The notes below the pieces were generated by a model. The model searched no databases, was not told the origin of the DNA, and saw only the letters and a program-made list of their open reading frames with translations. The translations under genes and the position numbers were made by a program. DNA of 24,132 bases from JANLYQ01 sp031365725 (GTDB taxonomy: Bacteria > Actinomycetota > Actinomycetes > JACCUZ01), in the NCBI GenBank assembly GCA_031365725.1, contig JANLYQ010000080.1:1-24132 (forward strand), in the 5' to 3' direction. Position 1 is the stretch's first letter, and each line of letters opens with the position of its first letter. Positions 7,464-14,535 of the stretch are shown here, piece by piece.

Positions 7464-8120
7464 CTAGAACGCGGACTGCAGCAGCTGGCGCGAAGCCACG
7501 ATGTGGTCGCGCATCGCCTTCTGGGCCGCCTCGGGGTCGCGCTCCTCCAGCGCCCTCAGCAGATCGGCGTGCGAGAGCATGCTCGAGTGACGGACCGGGC
7601 GCGTGGCCCAGTAGGACCGCCAGAACCGCAAGTTGTGCTGCAGCAGACGGGCTGCGGCGTCCTGCAGCAAGCTGTTGCGGATCATGTGCACCAAGAACTG
7701 GTGGATCTCGTGGTCGTCGTGCAGGTAGGTCTCGGCCGCGGCCGAGTCACGTGACTGCTCGGCCGCGTTGACCAGCACGCGCAGGGAGGCGAGGTCGTCG
7801 TCACTCGCACGGCGCGCCGCGATGTACGCGACGCCGCACTCGATCGCTTCGCGTGCCTCGAACATGTCGAGGACGTCGTCCAGGCTCAGAGCCGTGACCA
7901 CGGTGCCGCGCCTCGGCATCACGGTGATGAATCGATCGCCGGCCAGCCGGGCCACCGCCTCGCGCACCGGCATCCGACCCAGGCCGATCTCTCTTGCGAG
8001 CTGCTGCTCGTTCAGCACGGTCCCCGGGGGGATCCGCAGGTCGAGGATCATCTCCAGCAGCAGCTCATAGGCCCGGTCGCTCGCCCGTCGTGGTTTTTCC
8101 ACCCGGGTGTCCCCACTCAT
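7464..8120 (-). CDS. GntR-family transcriptional regulator, FCD (FadR) type
   Basis: DNA-binding regulator of 218 residues. The N-terminal winged helix-turn-helix spans about residues 12-78 (NEQQLAREIGLGRMPVREA, then a RRGTVV wing). The C-terminal FCD ligand domain spans about 88-215 and carries the usual acidic and histidine metal ligands (DDHEIHQFL, SHADLLRAL, MRDHI). Start ATG 8120 forms an ATGA overlap with the upstream glutamine amidotransferase stop; a longer in-frame extension runs through that gene and is rejected. Being embedded between the amidotransferase and the ammonia-lyase in one operon, it probably autoregulates this catabolic cluster and may also act at the divergent promoter regions near 1100 and 13.65 kb. 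FCD regulators commonly sense small carboxylic acids, which fits a pathway making dicarboxylates. Confidence 0.93.
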   Translation of the reverse strand: MSGDTRVEKPRRASDRAYELLLEMILDLRIPPGTVLNEQQLAREIGLGRMPVREAVARLAGDRFITVMPRRGTVVTALSLDDVLDMFEAREAIECGVAYIAARRASDDDLASLRVLVNAAEQSRDSAAAETYLHDDHEIHQFLVHMIRNSLLQDAAARLLQHNLRFWRSYWATRPVRHSSMLSHADLLRALEERDPEAAQKAMRDHIVASRQLLQSAF

Positions 8121-8884
8121 CGTGACGCAGCGATCGCGGTCAGCGGTGTGGCGACGGCAACGACCCTGGTCACCAGCGACTCCCGGTCGACGACAAGCAT
8201 CTGGCCGTTGTCGAGGGTGGTCCACCCCGCGCTGTCGGTCCATCCGGTCGAGGCCACGACCACGGTGTCCTTGGTCGCGCGGTACAGCAGGGGATAGTAG
8301 TCGGGCTCCTCGTACGACGAGGGGTCGTAGCTGCAGACGGCGTAGAGCGCCTGGGGGGTCAGCAGCATGCAGTTCAGGCTCTTTGCACCGCCCGCCAGCG
8401 CGACCGCGTCCGCGAGAGTGGACACCAGCGCGTCGACCTCGTCATTCCCGCCGAGTCGCGAGAGCAGCGCCAAGAAGTACCGCTCGCTGTCAGTGCTGCC
8501 TTGCCGGCGCACCGCGAGCTCGGACGAGATGAGCTGGTCGAGGAGTTCTGGTGGGTCGATGGAGCCGTTGTGCCCGAACGCGATCGTCCCGTCGGTGAAA
8601 GGATGCGTGTTCTCGGCCGAGATGCCCAGCCCGAGCGTCGCCCACCTCAGGTGGGTGAGGGCCGCACGCGCGGGCTGATCGGCGGTGAGGGCCGCGAAGG
8701 CGGGGTTCACGCGCGCCGAGTCAGGTGCCTTACGCACCTCGAGGTGGCCCGGCTCGGCGCTGAAGGCGTGGCCCCACCCGTCACCGTGCTTGTCCGTGAG
8801 CTCGACGAACGCGTCCCGTTCCGCGCCAAGCACCTCGTCGACCGTGACCGGAGCGCGCGAGACCGATCCGAGCAGTCTGCACAT
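8117..8884 (-). CDS. Class II glutamine amidotransferase, YafJ type
   Basis: N-terminal-nucleophile (Ntn) amidotransferase domain standing alone, 255 residues. The protein begins MCRLLG, so Cys2 becomes the catalytic N-terminal cysteine after Met removal. Other family landmarks are HGDGWG (33-38), HLRWAT (78-83), NTHPF (92-96) and GHNGSI (104-109). ATG 8884 is fixed by the Cys2 requirement and by an AAGGGA ribosome site; the frame is open further upstream but without meaning. No synthetase domain is attached, so it may work as a glutaminase or gamma-glutamyl amide hydrolase or with a partner. It lies 23 nt after an SDR and overlaps gntR by 4 bp. Together with the ligase at 10822-12189 it could form a gamma-glutamylation and deglutamylation pair, as in polyamine catabolism. 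That role is inference. Confidence 0.9.
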   Translation of the reverse strand: MCRLLGSVSRAPVTVDEVLGAERDAFVELTDKHGDGWGHAFSAEPGHLEVRKAPDSARVNPAFAALTADQPARAALTHLRWATLGLGISAENTHPFTDGTIAFGHNGSIDPPELLDQLISSELAVRRQGSTDSERYFLALLSRLGGNDEVDALVSTLADAVALAGGAKSLNCMLLTPQALYAVCSYDPSSYEEPDYYPLLYRATKDTVVVASTGWTDSAGWTTLDNGQMLVVDRESLVTRVVAVATPLTAIAASR

Positions 8885-8907
8885 CGTTTCGTCCCTTCTG
8901 GTGACAT

Positions 8908-9675
8908 TCAGAGGTAGTTGCTCGAGATGCCGCCGTCGAGGACAACGGTCTGGCCGGTGATCCACGACGCGTCGTCCGAGGCGAGAAAGCACGCCAGCGC
9001 TGCGGCGTCCTCGGGACGGCCGAAACGCCCGAGCGGCACGCGATCAAGCCGCAGCTGCCGCGCTTGCGGGTCGGGGAAGAACGCCTCGACGTGCGCCGTC
9101 AGAACCGGCCCGGGCGCCAGCGCGTTGACCCGCACACCCTGTGGACCCAGCTGCACGGCCATCGACCGGGTCAGCGCGCGGACGGCGCCCTTGCTGGCCG
9201 CGTACGCGTCCTGCGGCACGCTGCACCCCAGCTCGGCGAGGAACGAGCTCATGTTGACGACGGCCCCACCACCGGCGGCGATGACGTGCGGGACGGCGTA
9301 CTTGCTGCACAGCATCGTGCCGTGCAGGTTGATGTCGCCGATGGTGCGCCACAGCGACAGATCGGCGTCGAGGAACGAGATGTCCTGGTGCGGCATCACC
9401 CCTGCGTTGTTGAACAGGACGTCGATGCCGCCGAGCGCGTGCACCACCGCCTCGATGGCCTCCGCGACCGCGGTCTCGTCGCGGACGTCGACGACGACCG
9501 CCAGCGCGTCCCCACCCTCGGCCGTCACGAGCTCGACGGTCTCGTTCGCCTGCTGCGCCGACACATCGAGGACGGCGACGCGCGCGCCCTCGCGGGCGAA
9601 ACGCAGGCTGCTCGCCCGGCCTAGGGTGCCGCCGGCGCCAGTGATCACGGTTCGCTTGCCAGCCAGCTGCGTCAC
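8908..9675 (-). CDS. Short-chain dehydrogenase/reductase (SDR)
   Basis: Classical SDR of 255 residues. Cofactor motif TGAGGTLG (12-19), Asp37 after the second strand (NAD preference), NNAG (89-92), catalytic Ser143/144, and Tyr158/Lys162 in YAASK. The C-terminus 'GQTVVLDGG' is typical. Start GTG 9675 overlaps the amidohydrolase stop (GTGA), giving tight coupling with the FluG-like enzyme. It resembles FabG/glucose-1-dehydrogenase-like catabolic dehydrogenases, but the substrate cannot be deduced. One of four SDRs in the first 14.5 kb, the others being at 3282, 12221 and 13746. Confidence 0.93.
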   Translation of the reverse strand: MTQLAGKRTVITGAGGTLGRASSLRFAREGARVAVLDVSAQQANETVELVTAEGGDALAVVVDVRDETAVAEAIEAVVHALGGIDVLFNNAGVMPHQDISFLDADLSLWRTIGDINLHGTMLCSKYAVPHVIAAGGGAVVNMSSFLAELGCSVPQDAYAASKGAVRALTRSMAVQLGPQGVRVNALAPGPVLTAHVEAFFPDPQARQLRLDRVPLGRFGRPEDAAALACFLASDDASWITGQTVVLDGGISSNYL

Positions 9676-10820
9676 CCTGCACCAGCCAGCCCGTAAAGCT
9701 CGCGCGCGTTGTCGCGCAGCACCTGCTCGCCTGCATGACGGGCTTGCGGGCCGGTCAGGTCGCCGTCGTCGACCAGCTCGCCGAGCACCTCACCGAGCAG
9801 CCGTCGACCGTCGTGGGCGCCGCGCCAGTGCAGCTCGGGCACCCTCGAGCCGTCCGAGCTGTACATCAGCTTCGAGACGGGCGCGGCCCCCAGCGCCGCG
9901 CGGGTCATCGAGCGCATCTCAGGCCGCGACAGGAACGGGATGCCGTACGACAGGTCGAGGTGGGCATTGCCGTAGACCGCCGCCAGGTAGGCCCCCTCGC
10001 GGACAAAGGGCCAGCAACCGTGCAGCAGGACCACGGGCATGTCGCGGTAGGCACGCTCTTCGAGGACGTCGCGGAGAAGAAGCGGGTGGGCCGAGCGCAG
10101 GTCGGCGTCCGGGTCGCCGTAGCCGACGTGGAACTGCACCGGCAGCCGCTCGGCCGCGGCGACCTCGAACGCCACGTGCAGCAGGGTGTCCAGCAGCGGC
10201 TTGTGGCCCAGGCGCACTACCCCGGTCGACTGCACCTCGCGGCTCGCCTCGGAAAACGCGGCGACTGCCTCCGCGCGCTCCCAGCGCTGGATGGCCAGCC
10301 CCGTGCGGTACCCGGCGATGCTCTTGAACCCGACAAAACCCTTGTCGCGCGGGCCGCTGAGGCGATCCCGGGTGGCGTCGACGAGTTCTTCGTAGGTCGC
10401 CGCCGAGGCGACGAGCTCTTGAAACAGCAGCTCGAGCCGTAGCAGCAGGGCCACCTCAACGCCGAGCTCGGCAACCGGTAGCGACGCCGCCGGGTCGGGA
10501 TAGCCGGTGTCGACGACGAGCGCGCCCACGCCCGCGTCGGTGAGCAGCAACCGAGCCAGCGCGGCGTCGTCGTACTGCTCGCGAGCTGCCAGCACCGCGG
10601 CCTCCTCGGCCACGACCGCGTGCTTGCCAGCCATCTCGGTGATCAGCCGCTGGTAGAAGACCGTGTCTGCGACCACCTGCGTGCGCATCGCCAGGTCGGG
10701 CGACTCGCTGAACAGCGCCCGCCACGACGCTATGCCCGCCCGGCCGGCGCCCTGCTCGACGCCGTGGCAGTGGTTGTCGACGACCGTGACGTCGCGCAGG
10801 TCGATGACGGTGGCTGCCAC
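9672..10820 (-). CDS. Amidohydrolase, FluG N-terminal-like (TIM-barrel metal hydrolase)
   Basis: Amidohydrolase-2 family protein of 382 residues. The N-terminal metal motif NHCHG (His17, His19) is followed by GFKSIAGYR (Lys166), QFHVGYGD (His231), LLHGCWPF (His267), SSDGSRVPE (Asp323) and a NARELYGL ending, the order seen in the metal-dependent hydrolase half of FluG-like proteins. Start GTG 10820 lies 1 nt after the stop of the glutamine-synthetase-like gene, so the pair is translationally linked. In fungal FluG and some bacterial proteins these two domains form one polypeptide; here they are separate neighbours, in reverse order. The likely job is hydrolysis or decarboxylation of a carbon-nitrogen compound made or consumed by the ligase. 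Its exact reaction is unknown. Confidence 0.9.
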   Translation of the reverse strand: MAATVIDLRDVTVVDNHCHGVEQGAGRAGIASWRALFSESPDLAMRTQVVADTVFYQRLITEMAGKHAVVAEEAAVLAAREQYDDAALARLLLTDAGVGALVVDTGYPDPAASLPVAELGVEVALLLRLELLFQELVASAATYEELVDATRDRLSGPRDKGFVGFKSIAGYRTGLAIQRWERAEAVAAFSEASREVQSTGVVRLGHKPLLDTLLHVAFEVAAAERLPVQFHVGYGDPDADLRSAHPLLLRDVLEERAYRDMPVVLLHGCWPFVREGAYLAAVYGNAHLDLSYGIPFLSRPEMRSMTRAALGAAPVSKLMYSSDGSRVPELHWRGAHDGRRLLGEVLGELVDDGDLTGPQARHAGEQVLRDNARELYGLAGAG

Positions 10821-10821
10821 G

Positions 10822-12189
10822 TCAGAACCGGTAGAAGTGCTGGCGGATCTCGAAGTCGAGGTCCTCGCTCGCGAAGGTCGCGGCCTCGGACCGGCGCACG
10901 GCCAGGTAGCAGCGGCCGAGAAGGGGGCCGAGGGCGGCCATGAGAATGGCGTCGGCCTCGAGCGAGTCCAGCGCTGCGGCCATGCTGCTGGGCAGCGGGC
11001 GCACCTTCGCGCGTTCGAGGTCCTGCGCCGACATCAAGGCCGGGTCATGCTCGCACGGCTCGCCGGGCTCCAGCTCACGGTCGATGCCGTCCAGGCCGCA
11101 GGCGATCAGGGCACCGAGCGAGAGGTAGGGGTTGGCGCTGGGATCCGACACCTTGTATTCGATGTTGTACGACTGCTCCTCGCGCTGGAAGAACGGCGAG
11201 GCGACCCGCAGGGCAGCCTCCTTGTTGTCGAACCCCCAAGCCGTCGTCGCCGCCGCCCAAGCGCTGGGCTTCAGCCGCCGGAAGGAGTTGTAGCTCGGGA
11301 CGGTCAGCGCGGTCAACGCCGGCAGGTGCTCGGCAACGCCGGCGATGAAGTGCCGGCCGAGCCTGGACAGCCCACCGGGCTCGGCGACGTCGTACAGCAG
11401 GCTGCGCCGTCCCTCAGCGTCCCACAAGCTGAAGTGCACGTGGGCGCCGCTGCCGATCTCGTCCGGGAACGGCTTCGCTGCGAACGAGGCGAGCAGTCCG
11501 CGGCGCGCCGCCACGCCGCGCACCGTGTCGCGGAACTTCATCTGGTTGTCGGCGGCACCCAAGGCATGGGTGTGGCGGATTGAGATCTCCTGCTGGCCCG
11601 GGCCGTACTCGTTGATCGCCTGCTCGACCTGCATGCCCTGCGCGGTCAGCGCATCGACGGTCTCGAGCATCAGGTCACCGGCATGGTCGTGGCCGATCGC
11701 GCTGTAGACCGGCGCGTGCCCCGGGGCGTCGTACGGGACGAAAACTCCGTCACGCTCGCTCGCCACGTAGTACTCGTTCTCAAACGTGGCCTGGATGCTG
11801 ATGCCGTGGCCCGCGGCTTGCTCGATGACCCGCTGCAGGAACGAGCGCGGACAGGCACCCCAGTCCGTGCGGTCGTGGTCGAGCTGGTCGCACAGCACGC
11901 TCGCGCTCCCCGGCGCCCACGGCAGCACGGTGAACGTGGCGGGGTCGGGCACCAGGCGGATCTCGCCGACGGGCTCCATGCCCTCGATCGGGATCACCTG
12001 CTCGAGAAGGTTGATCGACATCTGCGCACGGGTCAGCCCTACCCCCTCAAGCATCTTGTGCTCGAGCTGCGCGACGTGGATGGCCTTGGCGCGGGCCACC
12101 CCGCTGACGTCGCAATACTCGAAGCGCACCAAGCGGACGCCGGCGCCGCGGGCCGCCTCGCAGACCTGCTGGATCGCCGTCGAGGTCAC
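10822..12189 (-). CDS. Glutamine-synthetase-like gamma-glutamyl ligase
   Basis: ATP-dependent ligase of the glutamine synthetase superfamily, 455 residues. Recognisable active-site segments are ENEY (Glu137/Glu139, metal), NEYGPGQQEIS (193-203), GSGAHVHFSL (247-256, metal His), the RRLKPSAWA to WGFDNKEAALRV region (substrate and ATP loop) and the IEYKVSDPSANPYLSLGA block. There is no NRAAKTM-type adenylylation site near the C-terminus, so regulation differs from housekeeping GlnA. Such enzymes (PuuA, GlnT, GlnA3-like) join glutamate to amines. Start GTG 12189 lies 31 nt after the SDR stop and has a GGGCGG-like ribosome site. With the amidohydrolase just downstream it makes a split FluG pair; the amidotransferase-like gene further on could reverse gamma-glutamylation. 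The amine substrate is not known. Confidence 0.93.
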   Translation of the reverse strand: MTSTAIQQVCEAARGAGVRLVRFEYCDVSGVARAKAIHVAQLEHKMLEGVGLTRAQMSINLLEQVIPIEGMEPVGEIRLVPDPATFTVLPWAPGSASVLCDQLDHDRTDWGACPRSFLQRVIEQAAGHGISIQATFENEYYVASERDGVFVPYDAPGHAPVYSAIGHDHAGDLMLETVDALTAQGMQVEQAINEYGPGQQEISIRHTHALGAADNQMKFRDTVRGVAARRGLLASFAAKPFPDEIGSGAHVHFSLWDAEGRRSLLYDVAEPGGLSRLGRHFIAGVAEHLPALTALTVPSYNSFRRLKPSAWAAATTAWGFDNKEAALRVASPFFQREEQSYNIEYKVSDPSANPYLSLGALIACGLDGIDRELEPGEPCEHDPALMSAQDLERAKVRPLPSSMAAALDSLEADAILMAALGPLLGRCYLAVRRSEAATFASEDLDFEIRQHFYRF

Positions 12190-12220
12190 GGGTGCCGCCC
12201 TCGGTGGGTGCGGTGGGCCA

Positions 12221-12997
12221 TCACAGCATCACGTCCCCACCGTTGGGGCCCAACGTCTGCCCGACGTAGTACGACCCGTCGTCCGAGGCGAGCAGGACGG
12301 CCGTGGGCACGACCTCACTCACCTCGCCGAACCTCCCGATGGGCAGCTCGGCGAGCTTGGCCGCGCGCCACGCCTGGGTCTCGCCGTCCAGCAGAGGGGT
12401 CTGGATCGGCCCGGGGGCGATGGCGTTGACCAGGACTCCACGACCGGCGACCTCGCGGGCGAGCGCCTTGGTGAACGCGATGACCGCCCCCTTGCTCGCC
12501 GAGTAGTGCACCACCTCGGCGCCGCCGATCTGGCCGAGCTGCGAGGCAATGTTGATGACCCGGCCCCACCCGCGCCCGAGCATCTGCCCGATGAGCACGC
12601 GCGTGACCAGGAAGGTGCCGCGCAGGTTGACTGCCAGCACGCGGTCCCAGTCGGCGACGGACATGTCCTCGAGCAGCGACTGGGTGAAGATGCCGGCGTT
12701 GTTGACCAGGATGTCCACCCGGCCGTGCGCGTCGGTGGCGGCAGCCGCCGCAGACCGCACCGCAGCCTCGTCCGAGACGTCGGCGCGGTGGTAGCTGACC
12801 CGAGCACCCAGCCCGCGAGCAGCATCCACGACCGGGGCTGCCGTCGCCTCGTCGACGAGGTCGACCAGCGCGACGTCGGCACCCTCACGCGCGAAGCCCG
12901 AGGCGATTCCGGCGCCGATACCCGAAGCCGCGCCGGTCACGAACGCCACCCGCCCGGCCAGACGGCCCTCGCGTACGGGCTGCCCGGGCGTGCTCAA
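12221..12997 (-). CDS. Short-chain dehydrogenase/reductase (SDR), TTG start
   Basis: Classical SDR of 258 residues. TGAASGIG (21-28), Asp46 after the second strand, NNAG (99-102), Ser152, and Tyr165/Lys169 in YSASK. The frame is open for 74 more codons upstream, but it crosses into the aldolase gene, and the Val at the natural position is GTA, which cannot start. The best start is TTG 12997, giving MSTPGQPVREGRLAGR ahead of the Rossmann fold. That TTG overlaps the TGA of a 32-codon ORF (TTGA), which would allow re-initiation. GGCGGG lies 8 nt upstream. The stop is 31 nt before the ligase gene. Likely a dehydrogenase in the cluster's pathway, substrate unknown. Confidence 0.9.
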   Translation of the reverse strand: MSTPGQPVREGRLAGRVAFVTGAASGIGAGIASGFAREGADVALVDLVDEATAAPVVDAARGLGARVSYHRADVSDEAAVRSAAAAATDAHGRVDILVNNAGIFTQSLLEDMSVADWDRVLAVNLRGTFLVTRVLIGQMLGRGWGRVINIASQLGQIGGAEVVHYSASKGAVIAFTKALAREVAGRGVLVNAIAPGPIQTPLLDGETQAWRAAKLAELPIGRFGEVSEVVPTAVLLASDDGSYYVGQTLGPNGGDVML

Positions 12998-13092
12998 CTG
13001 ATCAGCCCGCCGGGCCGGGGCCGACGGCTCGCCAACGCAGCCAGCACGGTCGCCGGTTCGTGGCGCGCAGGGGTCTTCGTCACGGTTGACAT
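12994..13092 (-). CDS. Possible 32-residue coupled ORF
   Basis: ATG 13092 is preceded by GAGG at 7-nt spacing and opens a 33-codon frame ending in TGA at 12994-12996. The stop shares TTGA with the TTG start of the SDR. The predicted peptide begins MSTVTKTPARHEPAT and is rich in Ala and Arg towards the end. It has no transmembrane segment and resembles nothing I know. It fills the only sizeable gap in the operon, between the aldolase stop (13134) and the SDR. It may be a leader ORF that couples translation of the weak TTG start, or a chance frame. A short AT-rich patch with the palindrome GATATATC lies at 13128-13135 just upstream. Confidence 0.4.
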   Translation of the reverse strand: MSTVTKTPARHEPATVLAALASRRPRPGGLIS

Positions 13093-13133
13093 CCTGGATC
13101 CTCGAGCGGGCCGTTTGATGTGTGACAGATATA

Positions 13134-13622
13134 TCAGAACCGGTAGTCACTGTCTGCCGCCTCGACCAGCAATCCGTCCTCGTCGACGAAGACCCGTGCC
13201 CCCGGCCGGACGGTGACACCGCCGAAACCGACCACCACGTCGCGCTCGCCCGTGGCGTCCCGACGGGCGCGGCGGGGGTTGGTGCCGAGGGCGAGTACCC
13301 CGACGTCGAGCCGGCCGAGCGCCACGACGTCCCGGGCCGCCCCGTTCACCACGATCCCCACCCACCCATTGACCACAGCCAGCCCGGCGAGGACGTCACC
13401 CACCAGTGCGCAGTCCAACGAGCCGGCGCCATCGACGACGAGCACCCGGCCGTTGCCGGGCTCGCTGACCGCGGCCCGCACGATCGCGTTGTCATCGCGG
13501 CAGCGCACCGTCGACGCCGGGCCGGTGAAGTCATGGATGCGGCCCAGCGAGAGCCACTGCAGGGAGCACGCCTGGAGGTGACGTCCGTGCTCGTCCGAGA
13601 GGTCTGCGGTGCTCCGTGTCAT
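13134..13622 (-). CDS. RraA-family protein, probable class II aldolase (HMG/CHA aldolase type)
   Basis: 162-residue RraA-fold protein. Family landmarks are GNGRVLVVDGAGSLDCALVGD (56-76, phosphate/pyruvate loop), NGAARDV (Arg97-Asp98), NFGGV-like GFGGVTVRPGA, and the FVDEDGLLV ending. The Arg-Asp pair is the metal and substrate site of 4-hydroxy-4-methyl-2-oxoglutarate/4-carboxy-4-hydroxy-2-oxoadipate aldolases, and is Arg-Gln in E. coli RraA, the RNase E inhibitor. So an enzyme releasing pyruvate is more likely than an RNase regulator. ATG 13622 is preceded by GGGAG at 4-5 nt. First gene of the minus-strand operon and divergent from the SDR at 13746. A tertiary hydroxy-dicarboxylate, such as hydrated mesaconate (citramalate-like), would be a chemically sensible neighbour of the ammonia-lyase product; this is inference. 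Confidence 0.85.
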   Translation of the reverse strand: MTRSTADLSDEHGRHLQACSLQWLSLGRIHDFTGPASTVRCRDDNAIVRAAVSEPGNGRVLVVDGAGSLDCALVGDVLAGLAVVNGWVGIVVNGAARDVVALGRLDVGVLALGTNPRRARRDATGERDVVVGFGGVTVRPGARVFVDEDGLLVEAADSDYRF

Positions 13623-13745
13623 CTGGCTCCCGCCTTTCTCTGCGGAGTCCGAGCCCGCCGATCCTGGCACGGACAGCGGTATGTGGGCCGGACCCGGAGT
13701 GCAGGCATGGCTCGGCACCCCCCAGACTGGGCCCGTGAAAACCCC

Positions 13746-14528
13746 ATGAAGCTAGCCGGGCGCGTCGCCGTCGTCACTGGCGCCGCGGGCGGGATCGGCG
13801 CTGCCACTGCACAGGCGATGGCGGCTGAGGGCGCGCGGGTCGTCGTGGCCGACGTCCAGTCCGGCGAAGCGACGGTCGCGGTCGTGCAGGCCCTGGGCGC
13901 GGAGGCGATCTTCGTCCATTGCGATGTTTCCGACCCGGGCGCGGTCGCAGCGATGGTGGCCACCGCCGTCGAGCGTTTCGGTGGTGTCGACGTGCTGGTC
14001 AACAACGCCGGGATCTCGGGCGGTTCGGACCTGGCTCACGAGCTGGACGTCGAGGTGTGGAACCGGGCGCTCGCGGTGAACCTGACCGGCCCGTTCCTGT
14101 GCACCCGTGCCGCCATGCCGCACCTGCTGGCCTCCGGCAGAGGCAGGGTCGTCAACATCGCCTCCACCTACGGGCTGATCGGCGCACCGCTGGCCGCGGC
14201 GTACTGCGCCTCCAAGGGCGGGTTGGTCAACCTCACGCGGCAGTTGGCCGTCGACTACAGCACGCAGGGAATCCGGGTGAACGCGATCTGCCCGGGATAC
14301 ATCGACACCGACATGGGTGGTGGCCGGGCCTCGCTCGAGCCGGCCGCGGCCGCAGCGGCCCACGCCCAACGCGAGCAGGCCGCGGCGCTACAGCCGATCG
14401 GCCGGCAGGCGCAGGCCGACGAGGTGGCGCGAGTGGCCGTTTTCCTGGCCAGCGACGACAGCTCGTTCATGACCGGCTCGATCGTCACGGTCGATGGTGG
14501 GTGCACGGCCACCTTCAACCACGGCTGA
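13746..14528 (+). CDS. Short-chain dehydrogenase/reductase (SDR), divergent from the aldolase gene
   Basis: Classical SDR of 260 residues. TGAAGGIG (11-18), Asp36 after the second strand (NAD), NNAG (86-89), Ser140, and Tyr153/Lys157 in YCASK. The C-terminal 'TGSIVTVDGG' is typical. ATG 13746 gives the usual MKLAGRVAVVTG opening but has no ribosome site. An in-frame ATG at 13707 adds 13 residues and does have GGAG 7 nt upstream, so it is a real alternative. The gene faces away from the aldolase operon across a short shared promoter region. Its stop is 7 bp from the stop of the convergent beta-lactamase-like gene. It probably belongs to the catabolic island; substrate unknown. Confidence 0.92.
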   Translation: MKLAGRVAVVTGAAGGIGAATAQAMAAEGARVVVADVQSGEATVAVVQALGAEAIFVHCDVSDPGAVAAMVATAVERFGGVDVLVNNAGISGGSDLAHELDVEVWNRALAVNLTGPFLCTRAAMPHLLASGRGRVVNIASTYGLIGAPLAAAYCASKGGLVNLTRQLAVDYSTQGIRVNAICPGYIDTDMGGGRASLEPAAAAAAHAQREQAAALQPIGRQAQADEVARVAVFLASDDSSFMTGSIVTVDGGCTATFNHG

Positions 14529-14535
14529 CCCCGAC

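Noticed and set aside
13128..13135. GATATATC palindrome as an internal promoter or operator
   Set aside because: Only eight bases, with no convincing -35/-10 pair; AT-rich in contrast to surroundings but too little to call.
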